IMG/VR virus record: IMGVR_UViG_3300035698_015077 | Coordinates: 1-56,800 of that record | DNA: 56,800 nt | Origin: a virus | Reading direction: 5' to 3' (one strand) | Notes under the pieces: generated by a model | The model's database searches: none | Seen by the model: only the letters and a program-made list of their open reading frames with translations | Told to the model about the DNA's origin: nothing | Made by a program: the position numbers and the translations under genes | Part shown: piece by piece, positions 24,924 through 33,167 of the stretch | Numbering within the stretch: the stretch's first letter is position 1 | Layout of the letters: every line of letters begins with the position of its first letter

Positions 24924-25859
24924 TTACGGATTGATTATGGTTGCCAACGCAGCGTCGAGTAGTTTTGTCCCGTAGAGAATTTCAAAACGCACGACAACAC
25001 CACTATACAGGTCATTGTAACTTTCAACAACCCTTATAGACAGCCCATTGCGAGAAGCCTCGTAAGAGCGTGCCCCCATGCCCGGAGCGATCGTCCCCAA
25101 TGGGCGCACGCACAGGGTTACAGCATTGCGATGAAATCCGAAACTCTGTGGAGTACTTCCTGTGTCAGAAGCATCGGGAGCTTGCTGAGACAGATAAGTG
25201 TCAAAACCAAACGCACGACCAACCTGAGCATTACGCAATGCATCAGTAGTGCCAGCCATGTTTGCCTGTTGGAACAGATTCTCACCGAGCAAGTCAGCGT
25301 GATGATCGGTGCTCAACACCAACCGTCGATCACTAAGCGGAGCAAGATTATCGTTCATCGCCTTCATGCCCGCAATCACATCGCCAGAGTCAGCCGCAGC
25401 ATTCTCGCCCACGGTGTCGCCAGCTACAGCGGTAACACCAGTAGAGTTCCAATCTGTGCCAGCGTTAAGTTGAGCAAGAATATCGGTATCAACATCTTGC
25501 GCAACAGGATCAATTGCTGGTTTGAGGAATTCCTGCCTCAAATCCTGCAAACTATCTGCCTGGTCTTTGTCGCTGATCAAATACGCCACATACTTATGCG
25601 TGTTGAGCGTAATAGACAAATCCGTAGCATTGGGATTTTGTACGGTAACCGTGGCCCCAGCGTTAGTACCGCTCTGAGCCGACAGGTTGCTGGAAGTGAG
25701 TTTCGTTGGTTTACGGGTATGGACAACATCGCCACCACTGCGAACATCCGGCTCGAAGTTACGGTGGACGAGGTTTGCCATAACCAATTCGTTGGTTAGT
25801 ACCATGAGCGATTCATTCGCCCATATTTCCGGTGGGTATACTGAAGCAATTAATGCCAT
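24924..25859 (-). CDS. Major capsid protein
   Basis: 311 residues. The N-terminus (PPEIWANESLMVLTNELVMA, then FEPDVRSGGDVVHTRKP) resembles the P22-coat-like HK97-fold major capsid proteins, whose early helix is followed by a Gly-Asp-x-V/T strand. The position directly after the scaffold-like gene and before no other virion gene fits. AGAGGT lies upstream of the ATG at 25859. The length matches a compact HK97-fold shell protein. Confidence 0.75.
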   Translation of the reverse strand: MALIASVYPPEIWANESLMVLTNELVMANLVHRNFEPDVRSGGDVVHTRKPTKLTSSNLSAQSGTNAGATVTVQNPNATDLSITLNTHKYVAYLISDKDQADSLQDLRQEFLKPAIDPVAQDVDTDILAQLNAGTDWNSTGVTAVAGDTVGENAAADSGDVIAGMKAMNDNLAPLSDRRLVLSTDHHADLLGENLFQQANMAGTTDALRNAQVGRAFGFDTYLSQQAPDASDTGSTPQSFGFHRNAVTLCVRPLGTIAPGMGARSYEASRNGLSIRVVESYNDLYSGVVVRFEILYGTKLLDAALATIINP

Positions 25860-25871
25860 GATTTTACCTCT

Positions 25872-26711
25872 TTATTTTGTCCACTTAATTCGCCCAGAAT
25901 CCATTGCCTTCTCAATCTCGTCGTGATGAGCTGCATAGAATTTAGGATCGGCGACTTGTTCGCCCGTAAAATCGTAATCCTTGCTTCCATACGTACCAGC
26001 CGCGGGGGAACCAGGCTTAAGTGAACCGTTGAAAAATTCAGGAAGGACCTTCTCCTTCACTTCTTGTTGTACATACTGTTCGGCATCGAGTTCTACCTCT
26101 CCGCTCTCAGTCTCAATAATTGCATAGACCTTTTCACCAGCCTCATCGAGTTTCAGATCAGGCTTAATCATGCGAAAAGCAGCTTCTATTCTGGTGCAGC
26201 CATTCCGCGCTAACGCTTCCTTGACCACGGTTTCAAAGCGGAAATTCCGTTCTCGTAGCTTGAGTTCCTTGTTCTGATCGGATAGCTCAGTCAACTTAGT
26301 TTGGGTTTCCTTGTGTTTACGTTGTAAATTCTGAAGATCCAAGTAATCACGAGTAGGCGTCTTTTGCTTACCCTTGTCACCTTTGTCTTCTATTATTTCT
26401 TCTTTTGTCGTTAATTCCAACAATTTCGCTTCTAATAGCTCCATTGCTTTATTCTGACCATCGAGAACCTTGTCAAACTGCTCCTTCAACTTCCGGTCCC
26501 GTGCAGCCATTAACGATTTATATTTCTCATCAGTTACGTAGGAATCTGGTTCTTTTTTTACAGGAGGTTTCTTTTTGTCTCCATCGTCTTTGTCTCCATC
26601 TCCTTTGTCTCCATCTCCTTTGTCTCCATCATTTCCGCCAGCAGCATCATCAGTAAAGCCACATGATAACCCAAGTAACGGTAAAAACATCCAAATAAAA
26701 TACGTAAGCAT
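25872..26711 (-). CDS. Scaffold-like protein with an unusual N-terminal leader
   Basis: 279 residues. GGAGG just upstream of the ATG at 26711 supports this start. Residues 1-17 are hydrophobic and end with LLGLSC, like a lipoprotein signal, then come acidic Gly-Asp-Lys repeats (15-bp DNA repeat), a coiled coil at about 60-145, and a C-terminal half ending with ADPKFYAAHHDEIEKAMDSG, a pattern common in phage scaffolding proteins. It lies between portal and major capsid genes. Scaffolds normally have no signal peptide. Confidence 0.65.
   Translation of the reverse strand: MLTYFIWMFLPLLGLSCGFTDDAAGGNDGDKGDGDKGDGDKDDGDKKKPPVKKEPDSYVTDEKYKSLMAARDRKLKEQFDKVLDGQNKAMELLEAKLLELTTKEEIIEDKGDKGKQKTPTRDYLDLQNLQRKHKETQTKLTELSDQNKELKLRERNFRFETVVKEALARNGCTRIEAAFRMIKPDLKLDEAGEKVYAIIETESGEVELDAEQYVQQEVKEKVLPEFFNGSLKPGSPAAGTYGSKDYDFTGEQVADPKFYAAHHDEIEKAMDSGRIKWTK
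26580..26632. repeat. 15-bp repeat coding for acidic Gly-Asp-Lys repeats
   Basis: Two to three imperfect copies of tttgtctccatctcc inside the scaffold gene encode Gly-Asp-Lys-Gly-Asp on the minus strand. The unit is a multiple of three, so copy changes keep the frame. Confidence 0.75.
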
Positions 26712-26761
26712 AAACGCCTCCTGTAATTAATGTAACACAATTTTTAAACAAGTCAATATGT

Positions 26762-28252
26762 TTATTCCTCTTCCTCCTCAACGGGAAGTTCGGAAGTAGT
26801 CGGTGGAATCTCTTCCATTTCCTCCATCGATGGCAACTTAGCCTCGCTCTTTAGCTCGTTGTTATCGATTTCCTCGCTTATTTGCTGAATCACCTCCGGC
26901 TCAACATTGCCGACTTTTGCCGCTGCAATGCGCTTATGGAGCACACGAATTAGAGTTGGTGAGTTAATCTGCGTAGTGATTTTCTCCGTATCGTCGATCA
27001 ACTGCGACAGTGACGACATGTCAAACTCCGTGGGGTAGGTAATTGCACCGGTGTACTTACCAGCACTCTGATACGCCATAACGAGGTCAAAAATAGCCCG
27101 TTCAATGTCTTCCATCTTACCGGCCAAGTGCGTCAACATGCGTGCCTCACTAGTACCAAAGCTCCACGCTCGTGCCACACCGCTTGCTTGCATTGGATTC
27201 TGGCCAATTAGACCCAATGGATCAGTTTTAGCTTGGCGATACACGCTCTCACGCCGATCATTGGCAATGGCTTGCAGTGCATTGAATGCCGATGTTGGCG
27301 TGGCCACGTAGTCAGCATCTTCGCGTGGCTCTGCTGGATTGAGCTTCATTACGGTGTTTGTGCCAATGCCAACTTCTTTCAGTGTACGCTCGGTCCAAAC
27401 TTTCAGCGTTGGGTGGGCGTGTATGTAAGCATCGTAAACCATGTCCGACTCAGCACGGAATTTCTGCACATCGGCAGACGAGGAATAGCGGATAAACGAA
27501 CGTCCAATCATGGGTCGAATCGATTGTAGACTTTTACATATCATCGGCACTACCCCAAGCCCATGATCCTTTTTGTCGCTGAGTCCTGGTAGCACTTCCC
27601 AGCCCTTGCCAGCGGATTGAAACGTCCACCACTGCACTGCTTGCCGGTCGTACTGAATGAATCGCTTGATTGGCTTGTGAGTAAATGTAGTCTTGTCCCA
27701 CTGGGTAGACTCCTCAAAAATACGCACCATTTCAAGGTTACCGTGTGAATCCACAGCCCAGTCAATCACTGCATCAGGAGTGTACTGCACCAAGAATGGA
27801 CGGACTTTGTAATCCTGCTCCTGTTTACGGGTAAGCTTGCCGCGGACGCCTTCGGGGTAATTAACGTTAACCAGAATATGCGTGATGCCGTAGCCCATCA
27901 AGTGTGTCACAATGTCCTTGTCGAAATCGTCCAGCGAATCACCGTTCATCGTTACATCGGTAATAAACGCATTCAACACGGAGTTGAGTTCGCGTTTGGG
28001 GATTTCCTTAAACAATGCACCGGATATTTTATCAATGGCCAGTGGTGACTCAGGGATAAACTCCGCCAGCCTGACTCGCATTTCGTAAAATGACATGTTC
28101 TCATTATCACCCTTAATCAAATAATCGGTTTTATCAAATGGCTCCTTATCGCCCAGCACATCGGAGTAGCGTTGCCACTCGCCCTTCCACGCTGTGTAGT
28201 CAGGGTGTGGCTGTGATAGTTTCTTGTATAGTTCAGTGTCTTTTTTCGACAT
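26762..28252 (-). CDS. Portal protein
   Basis: 496 residues. The N-terminal part (YKKLSQPHPDY... LAEFIPESPLAIDKISGALF) and the middle (PLGLIGQNPMQASGVARAWSF) read like DUF4055/SPP1-type portal proteins. The C-terminus is acidic (PVEEEEE). It lies between large terminase and scaffold, as usual. It forms the dodecameric DNA entry ring at the capsid vertex. Confidence 0.75.
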   Translation of the reverse strand: MSKKDTELYKKLSQPHPDYTAWKGEWQRYSDVLGDKEPFDKTDYLIKGDNENMSFYEMRVRLAEFIPESPLAIDKISGALFKEIPKRELNSVLNAFITDVTMNGDSLDDFDKDIVTHLMGYGITHILVNVNYPEGVRGKLTRKQEQDYKVRPFLVQYTPDAVIDWAVDSHGNLEMVRIFEESTQWDKTTFTHKPIKRFIQYDRQAVQWWTFQSAGKGWEVLPGLSDKKDHGLGVVPMICKSLQSIRPMIGRSFIRYSSSADVQKFRAESDMVYDAYIHAHPTLKVWTERTLKEVGIGTNTVMKLNPAEPREDADYVATPTSAFNALQAIANDRRESVYRQAKTDPLGLIGQNPMQASGVARAWSFGTSEARMLTHLAGKMEDIERAIFDLVMAYQSAGKYTGAITYPTEFDMSSLSQLIDDTEKITTQINSPTLIRVLHKRIAAAKVGNVEPEVIQQISEEIDNNELKSEAKLPSMEEMEEIPPTTSELPVEEEEE

Positions 28253-28254
28253 TA

Positions 28255-29610
28255 TTACCTCACGTCATAGAATGGTTCAGACTTAAATGCACCGCGCTTA
28301 ACTTCGTTATACATGCAATAGCGCACAGCATCACATGCGTGATCATTAGCTTTGACTGGTCGTTCTTTCGATCCTCCACCACGCTCTTCTTGCCACTGAT
28401 AATGCACAAGTTCTTCAATGGTATGGCTCAGCTTGCGGGAAACATATAGCCGTGGACGCTCAGTAATGCGATCTATGTGCATCAGTTGCGCCGTAGCCAT
28501 GATTCCTGCTGACACGGCATTCTCAGCTTTCTTGGCCGGTAGCCCAGCTTTGCGAAAAGATGCAATATTGCCTGGATCTTCAGGATCACACCAAAACGAC
28601 TCTATGTCCCACTGAGTTTTTAGCACTCGTGCACGTTTTATCCACGTGTCCTGTGTGGGGTTTTCATGAGCTATGAGCAGCCCGCTCTGATATACCTCGT
28701 CCAGTAAATACCAGGTGCCATCGGTGGATTTACCCGCTACCACAATTACTCCGGGATGAGCATGGCCCCAGTCCACTCCAGCAGCAACACGCACAATGCG
28801 CACCTTAACATCACCAGTGCCCACAACGCGATTATTGCAAAATGTGAATGTGTACTGCTCAGGATCAATACAATGTGTCTTGCGGCTGAATTCATCGTAA
28901 ATCTGGCCAACAAATGTATCCCAGCTTGCTAAGTACATACGAGCAAAGTACTTCGGCGGCATAGTGGCTTTAATATGCTCCAAGTTCTCCATGTTAGTAT
29001 AGGGATTATCTGCCGTAGCCCACTGGTGCAGTGAAACTTGTTTTTGCCCAGCCTCAGTCTCGCTGAACTCTTTGATGCGTTTTTGCGCCCAACCAGGACC
29101 ACGCCGCAGCGTGCCAGTGAGGATAATCCAACCGTTTTTGGTCGAGGTTCGCGTTTCAACTTCGTTGTACATCGCCTCTTTGGTCAAAGCAAACTCATCA
29201 ATCCACACACCGTACAACTCTTGGCCTTGCCACGTTTCGGCGTCCGATGCATTGCCAAAGTAAATACAAGTAATACCCTTTTTACCATACATCAACAACC
29301 GGTGACGTGTTTGGTGATAACGCCCTATTTGTAGCTCTGGTGGAATAATGCTCAACACCATAGGCAATAAAACACGCTCCATCATTTGGTAAGTAGGAGC
29401 AGCAGCAACTACGGTGTAGTACCGTTTCATCATTATATCGCCACCACGAAATCCAGGCTGCAAGATGCAATTATCAACAAATTCATGTGCGGCGGATATT
29501 GTCTTCCCAGCTCGTGCCCCAGTAACGGCGCATTTGATGCGCTGAGGAGCAAGGTGGAATGCACACTGCTCCTCGAACGGAACATACGGCAATTCAATGA
29601 GTTTTGACAT
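28255..29610 (-). CDS. Terminase large subunit
   Basis: 451 residues from the ATG at 29610 (GGGAAAA upstream); longer starts run into the upstream gene. CAVTGARAGKTISA (about residue 25) is the Walker A-like ATPase loop, GVWIDEFALTKE (about 118) is Walker B with the catalytic Glu, and VAAGVDWGHAHPGVI (about 262) opens the RNase H-like nuclease domain with its first Asp. The late acidic residue is in KANDHACDAVRY. It packages DNA into the prohead. Confidence 0.9.
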   Translation of the reverse strand: MSKLIELPYVPFEEQCAFHLAPQRIKCAVTGARAGKTISAAHEFVDNCILQPGFRGGDIMMKRYYTVVAAAPTYQMMERVLLPMVLSIIPPELQIGRYHQTRHRLLMYGKKGITCIYFGNASDAETWQGQELYGVWIDEFALTKEAMYNEVETRTSTKNGWIILTGTLRRGPGWAQKRIKEFSETEAGQKQVSLHQWATADNPYTNMENLEHIKATMPPKYFARMYLASWDTFVGQIYDEFSRKTHCIDPEQYTFTFCNNRVVGTGDVKVRIVRVAAGVDWGHAHPGVIVVAGKSTDGTWYLLDEVYQSGLLIAHENPTQDTWIKRARVLKTQWDIESFWCDPEDPGNIASFRKAGLPAKKAENAVSAGIMATAQLMHIDRITERPRLYVSRKLSHTIEELVHYQWQEERGGGSKERPVKANDHACDAVRYCMYNEVKRGAFKSEPFYDVR

Positions 29611-29815
29611 TTTTCCCAAATGTAAAAAATGATAAAAATGTAAAGTGATACAAGTAATATAACAGCATGTTGCAGCCATTCCACGCAGCACTAGTACCAA
29701 TAGACCATGTAAAGTCACCAGTCATTATGTAGAAGAATAACGTCTGACACAGAATAATAAATATCCGGTAACACAGCCCTTCCAACAGTAATAAACTAAT
29801 TTTTATTTTGCGCAC
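29594..29815 (-). CDS. Possible small membrane protein
   Basis: 73 residues if the GTG at 29815 is used, or 43 from the ATG at 29725. It has two hydrophobic stretches (SLLLLEGLCYRIFIILCQTLFF reduced to about 20 apolar residues, and MLLYYLYHFTFLSFFTFG). It is squeezed between the small basic gene and the large terminase, overlapping both. It may be a lysis or membrane accessory protein, or a chance ORF. Confidence 0.35.
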   Translation of the reverse strand: MRKIKISLLLLEGLCYRIFIILCQTLFFYIMTGDFTWSIGTSAAWNGCNMLLYYLYHFTFLSFFTFGKNVKTH

Positions 29816-29919
29816 TTTTCGCCCTTAATCTTGCGCTTTCCCTTCTTCTTGCTTTTCTTTTGATACGAATCTTTGTGTGGTCCGGTTCCATCGCGCTTCC
29901 CACGTGTCTTATTTCCCAT
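29803..29919 (-). CDS. Small basic protein (38 residues)
   Basis: It starts MGNKTRGKRDGTGPHK, overlapping the end of the small terminase gene by 11 bases, and ends with TAA at 29803. It is over one third Lys/Arg. The K-R-D-G-T-G-P motif recurs in small basic proteins of phages as far as I know, but their role is unknown. It could bind nucleic acid or be a minor virion protein. Confidence 0.6.
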   Translation of the reverse strand: MGNKTRGKRDGTGPHKDSYQKKSKKKGKRKIKGEKCAK

Positions 29920-30382
29920 CTTTAACCTCTTTCTTTTTTGCTGGTTTTAATAAATCTTTTAGTCCTGCGTACTCAATCACAATCTCTTGCACGTTGTTCT
30001 CATCGGTAATGCCACACGCCAAATGACGCCCACGCTGGATGCGCTCCATGACGCTGGCTAGGGCGTTTAAATTCGCCGCTGGCATGGGATTCTTCATACC
30101 TTGATAGTGCTGAAAAACCTTCACTAGCTGCCCTTCGAACAGCTGCCACAGGGAGTTGTGGCGTGTGTTCATCTCTGAAATCTGCTGGTCTAAAGGTTTC
30201 CTGTTCTTCCTAGCTTTTTCCCATACGTCCCTTTTTTCTTTGACCCAATCCTCTTGAGCAATCCAATTACGCAGTGTTTCAATAACTACACCGTGCTTTT
30301 TTGCAATCGTAGCAACGCCTTCTACTGAGCCGGTAATGTACTCATCGTGACATGCTGTTTTGATTGCAGGGGAATATGCCAT
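29909..30382 (-). CDS. Terminase small subunit
   Basis: 157 residues. IAKKHGVVIETLRNWIAQEDW (about residues 26-47) is a helix-turn-helix for recognising the packaging site, as in small terminases. This is followed by a long central helix (KPLDQQISEMNTRHNS) for ring assembly and a basic C-terminus. It lies just upstream of the large terminase region. Confidence 0.75.
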   Translation of the reverse strand: MAYSPAIKTACHDEYITGSVEGVATIAKKHGVVIETLRNWIAQEDWVKEKRDVWEKARKNRKPLDQQISEMNTRHNSLWQLFEGQLVKVFQHYQGMKNPMPAANLNALASVMERIQRGRHLACGITDENNVQEIVIEYAGLKDLLKPAKKKEVKDGK

Positions 30383-30562
30383 CTACTTTTTACGAATGTG
30401 TTTGATGGAATCCTCTATTGCAATAGCTCCACTTCCCCCAAGAGCCAGGTATACAATGTACTGTATAGCCGACTCATCTATGTCAAGAACGGATTGCAAT
30501 GCTACGAGGATCATGGCAACGAGGATAACAAAGAACTTCCTGCCGCCTAATTTCGCAAACAT
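30383..30562 (-). CDS. Holin-like membrane protein
   Basis: 59 residues. The first transmembrane segment is about 10-21 (FFVILVAMILVAL), the second about 30-47 (IQYIVYLALGGSGAIAI), with a positively charged end (SIKHIRKK). The ATG at 30562 follows directly after the upstream stop. Two-helix small proteins next to terminase genes are often holins, which make membrane pores for lysis; here this is inferred from topology. Confidence 0.6.
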   Translation of the reverse strand: MFAKLGGRKFFVILVAMILVALQSVLDIDESAIQYIVYLALGGSGAIAIEDSIKHIRKK

Positions 30563-30862
30563 TTACGCAACCTCCAGGGCAAGAATTAGGGTTTTAGCCA
30601 TTAACTGCAATGCTGCCCACCACATTGACTCGTAACGGCGTGCTTCACGAATGGAAACAATTGTCACCAGAGACTGCGCTTGAGCACGCAGATGGCGACG
30701 GAATGTTTCGGCGCGGCTCACATCTTTAGCTATTTTGTACTTAGCGTAGTAGTAAGCTGTTTTAGCGAGTTTTTCGCTGTAATCGTCGTAATCTGTTTTA
30801 AGCTCCTTAAACGTAGCTTTGATTGTGGATTTAATGAGTTTTTTAAGTTCAGCCTCAATCAT
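30563..30862 (-). CDS. Hypothetical helical protein
   Basis: 99 residues, starting MIEAELKKLIKSTIKATFKE. It is highly helical, basic in the middle (ETFRRHLRAQAQSL) with a Trp pair at about residue 81. Its stop abuts the ATG of the holin-like gene, so the two are likely translationally coupled. No family is recognised. Confidence 0.6.
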   Translation of the reverse strand: MIEAELKKLIKSTIKATFKELKTDYDDYSEKLAKTAYYYAKYKIAKDVSRAETFRRHLRAQAQSLVTIVSIREARRYESMWWAALQLMAKTLILALEVA

Positions 30863-31070
30863 CTTTAGCTTCTTTCAACAGGTTATTGAACAACTCCACG
30901 GTAGTGAGCTTAATCGACTTCTCATCGGCGTTGAGTTGGGCATCAGCAGCCACGTACGCCACGTACTCAGGACGAATAGCAGCCCAGTTGGTTTTAACAG
31001 CAGCGCGGAATTGCTGATCCACGTTACCACAACCACAAAGTAAGATATAAAGCACAATTAATTTCTTCAT
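30855..31070 (-). CDS. Small lipoprotein, possible lysis-associated protein
   Basis: 71 residues from the ATG at 31070. The hydrophobic start KKLIVLYILLCGCGN carries a lipobox-like L-C-G-C, so it is probably lipidated and held at a membrane. The mature part (AAIRPEYVAYVAADAQLNADEK) is short and helical. It is the first gene of the leftward arm, next to a holin-like gene, so a spanin-type role is possible but unproven. Confidence 0.6.
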   Translation of the reverse strand: MKKLIVLYILLCGCGNVDQQFRAAVKTNWAAIRPEYVAYVAADAQLNADEKSIKLTTVELFNNLLKEAKDD

Positions 31071-31110
31071 CTTCTTTACTTCTTTCTTTACTAAAATACT
31101 ACGTAATCTA

Positions 31111-31139
31111 AATATATCATATAAAAACGAATAGAACAA
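31111..31139 (-). promoter_or_regulatory. Leftward promoter for the virion/glycan arm
   Basis: On the minus strand TTGTTC (31139-31134), 17 bases, TATATT (31116-31111). It lies 41 bases upstream of the first leftward gene at 31070 and is the best candidate for driving the packaging, capsid and possibly glycan genes. Confidence 0.5.
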
Positions 31140-31253
31140 TAGAAAACATAGATTAAAATTTATTATTATTATACTTATAAACCGTGTTTAAACGTTAAAA
31201 ACGTACTTTTTATGTTATTTTGTTAAATAATAGGAAATATTACTATTTTACTA

Positions 31254-31281
31254 TTGACATTATTTCTATATGTGATAATAT
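31254..31281 (+). promoter_or_regulatory. Early rightward promoter P1
   Basis: TTGACA, 16 bases, TAATAT, then TATAACT before an ATG at 31288. It shares a long conserved block with the promoters at 38515 and 53183 (ctattgaca with a T-rich spacer and a gtaatatata/gataatatata end). It is likely read by host sigma70-type RNA polymerase. Confidence 0.75.
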
Positions 31282-31350
31282 ATAACTATGGAAAACAAAA
31301 ACAACGCAAACAAAAACACGACGGCCAACCAAGGCCAGAAAGAAGGCACG

Positions 31351-31539
31351 ATGACAAAGCAAAAAACGATCGCAAGAAATTTTAACAACCTGAAGGATTG
31401 GACAAAAACCGAAATTATCGCAACGCTGGACGAACACATCAACCGATACGGGAGCCTGAGTGAGGCAGCCTATGTACTATCGAATTATGTAGACATTAGC
31501 CCGCGGAGACTCGAAACAATTTATAACGGCAGCATGTAA
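31351..31539 (+). CDS. Small early protein, possible DNA-binding
   Basis: 62 residues from the ATG at 31351, which has GAAGG upstream. An earlier in-frame ATG at 31288 sits at the predicted transcription start and would add an Asn/Lys-rich stretch; it would have to be leaderless. SLSEAAYVLSNYVDISPRRL resembles a small helix-turn-helix. It is first in the right arm and likely early. Confidence 0.55.
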   Translation: MTKQKTIARNFNNLKDWTKTEIIATLDEHINRYGSLSEAAYVLSNYVDISPRRLETIYNGSM

Positions 31540-31626
31540 ACCAACAACCAACGACCTGAGCAGGTCAAAAAACTGCTCGGAGGGATTATGACAAACACAA
31601 CAACACAAAACAAAGGAGAAAACAAA

Positions 31627-31875
31627 ATGGACCTCAACCTCAACTCAATCACCAAAAAAATGGCCTATGTAAAAAAATTCAATAATGTGGGTTCAGTAAA
31701 AAGGAAATTCGATTTTCCCACCTACGCAGTAGAGTTCACTGCTGCTGAGCACCCTGTCAACTACATGAAATACGAACTACAGAACACCAACTACAAAATC
31801 GAAAAAATCGGTGTTGATACCTATGTTTTCTACACCGCACTATCAAAAAAAAATAATTTCATTTCCACAAAATAA
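31627..31875 (+). CDS. Small hypothetical early protein
   Basis: 82 residues from the ATG at 31627 with AAGGAG upstream. An in-frame ATG at 31588, also with a Shine-Dalgarno, would add an Asn/Thr-rich start. It is basic with beta-rich segments (FDFPTYAVEFTAAEHP). A hairpin lies just upstream at about 31,550-31,578. No family is recognised. Confidence 0.55.
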   Translation: MDLNLNSITKKMAYVKKFNNVGSVKRKFDFPTYAVEFTAAEHPVNYMKYELQNTNYKIEKIGVDTYVFYTALSKKNNFISTK

Positions 31876-31892
31876 ACCAGAAAGAAGGAATT

Positions 31893-32072
31893 ATGAAACT
31901 GACAGTTTTAATCTACAAAATGCATCGGGGAACTAATTTTTGTGATTATGTTCGTGGCTCTGTTATCTGGGATAATTTTTGCAGCTACGTCCGCCAAATT
32001 AAAAAAACAGCAAATGCTGAGGAATTGGTTGGATCCTGCGTTACACAATATTGGCTAAATCAAATTATCTAA
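31893..32072 (+). CDS. Small hypothetical early protein
   Basis: 59 residues, GAAGGA upstream of the ATG. It begins MKLTVLIYKMHRGTNF and has three Cys and several aromatic residues. Not recognised. Confidence 0.5.
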   Translation: MKLTVLIYKMHRGTNFCDYVRGSVIWDNFCSYVRQIKKTANAEELVGSCVTQYWLNQII

Positions 32073-32084
32073 ACAACCGACCTG

Positions 32085-32116
32085 ATTTGGTAACGAAATT
32101 CGTTTCATTACCAAAT
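32085..32116 (+). terminator. Strong hairpin with a TTCG loop, possible terminator or processing site
   Basis: The 5' arm (ATTTGGTAA then C, then GAAA) pairs with the 3' arm (TTTC then A, then TTACCAAAT) around the loop TTCG. That makes 13 base pairs with one C-A mismatch and a classic stable tetraloop. The U-tract after it is weak, so it may stabilise or process mRNA rather than end it. Confidence 0.5.
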
Positions 32117-32146
32117 TATTTAACCGTTACCAAGTAGGAGGAACAG

Positions 32147-32344
32147 ATGAAACCAGACAATAGCGTTACACATAGGATCAAGCAGGCCCGTGCGGGGATA
32201 AAACATCGCGAGAAGGATCTTGGATATGATAGCGTCGACATATCTTCTTTTGGCCTGTATCAACTGGAAAGTTATAACCAACATTTATATTTGGAGCTCC
32301 ATGGCAATCAGGATTCTTGCGAACTGGAGCACGAAGAATTCTAA
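32147..32344 (+). CDS. Small hypothetical early protein
   Basis: 65 residues with AGGAGG upstream of the ATG. It begins MKPDNSVTHRIKQARAG, has a basic first half and an acidic end (DSCELEHEEF). No family is recognised. Confidence 0.55.
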   Translation: MKPDNSVTHRIKQARAGIKHREKDLGYDSVDISSFGLYQLESYNQHLYLELHGNQDSCELEHEEF

Positions 32345-32368
32345 CCGTTAACCAAACAGGAGAACACG

Positions 32369-32551
32369 ATGACAAAACAAAAAATGATATCGAGAACCTA
32401 TGAGTTAATGCGTTCCCATGAAGAAAATGCGGAGCGAGCGGAGAAAAAGTACCTGAGACCCGACACCGACGACGGTACTAACTACGGAGTTGAGGCAATA
32501 GTGGAGAGGGGAATCGCAATGGCTCTGCGTTCCCTTTACTTGGAATTTTAG
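32369..32551 (+). CDS. Small hypothetical early protein
   Basis: 60 residues with CAGGAG upstream. It begins MTKQKMISRTYELMRS, sharing the MTKQK start with the early gene at 31351. The charged helix (EENAERAEKKYL) suggests a coiled or DNA-binding segment. Not recognised. Confidence 0.5.
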   Translation: MTKQKMISRTYELMRSHEENAERAEKKYLRPDTDDGTNYGVEAIVERGIAMALRSLYLEF

Positions 32552-32561
32552 GGGAGGCAGA

Positions 32562-32645
32562 ATGAAGCACTTTATACTATTTATAACGGAAATCGTAACA
32601 TGGGCAGCCATCTTGGTTGCTGTGATTGGAGCTATAATATTATGA
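32562..32645 (+). CDS. Small single-pass membrane protein
   Basis: 27 residues, GGGAGG upstream. Nearly the whole chain is hydrophobic (ILFITEIVTWAAILVAVIGA), so it is one membrane helix. It overlaps the next gene as ATGA. Possible superinfection or lysis regulator; unknown. Confidence 0.5.
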   Translation: MKHFILFITEIVTWAAILVAVIGAIIL

Positions 32646-33133
32646 ACGAAATAGCAAACAAACTATTTGAGGAGCATGGAATCAAAACGGATATTGAAGT
32701 GGATCATCCGATCATAAAGAACATCAAAAACGCCACTATTGAGTGGAGCAAAATCAGTGAAAAACAGGTAGCGTTGGTGAAGAAGTTAGCACGCAATCCA
32801 GCCACCACCGAGCACTTTGAGCCAGTGCAACCAGGCCAGCGCATTCAAGTCACCGGAACGATTCTTCATGCGTGCGCCAAGGAAACGGAGTACGGCGTGA
32901 GTGGAAAAATGCTTATTCGCACCGACTACGGGGCAAAGCTGTGGGGCACGTGGGCGTCGAGCATCAGCACCCAGGCAATAGAGCGTGAAATCGAAGAACC
33001 GTTCTACACCACGCTAAGGGGCTATGCGGTAACATTCACAGCGAATGTGGTAGCGTCGGACAAGGACAAGACGTTTGGATTTTTTAACCGCCCGACGAAA
33101 GTTAAGATAGGCAATAAAACTTCTGGCAATTAA
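32642..33133 (+). CDS. OB-fold-like protein, possibly single-strand DNA binding
   Basis: 163 residues from the ATG at 32642 (ATGA overlap). The middle, PGQRIQVTGTILHACAKETE then GKMLIRTDYGAKLWGTW, has the beta pattern of an OB fold, and a second beta stretch is at GYAVTFTANVVASDKDKTFG. It is an early gene before the DNA modification cluster; a single-strand DNA or RNA binding role is plausible. Confidence 0.5.
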   Translation: MNEIANKLFEEHGIKTDIEVDHPIIKNIKNATIEWSKISEKQVALVKKLARNPATTEHFEPVQPGQRIQVTGTILHACAKETEYGVSGKMLIRTDYGAKLWGTWASSISTQAIEREIEEPFYTTLRGYAVTFTANVVASDKDKTFGFFNRPTKVKIGNKTSGN

Positions 33134-33167
33134 CACCAAGTCGGTTATAATTCACTTAACACTTACA

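Noticed and set aside
25131-25799. 222-residue forward ORF antisense to the major capsid gene
   Set aside because: It lies wholly inside the capsid gene, which has a Shine-Dalgarno and capsid-like sequence; the antisense product looks random.
29433-29684. Second leftward membrane-like ORF over the start of the large terminase
   Set aside because: It overlaps the conserved terminase N-terminus in another frame and has no Shine-Dalgarno.
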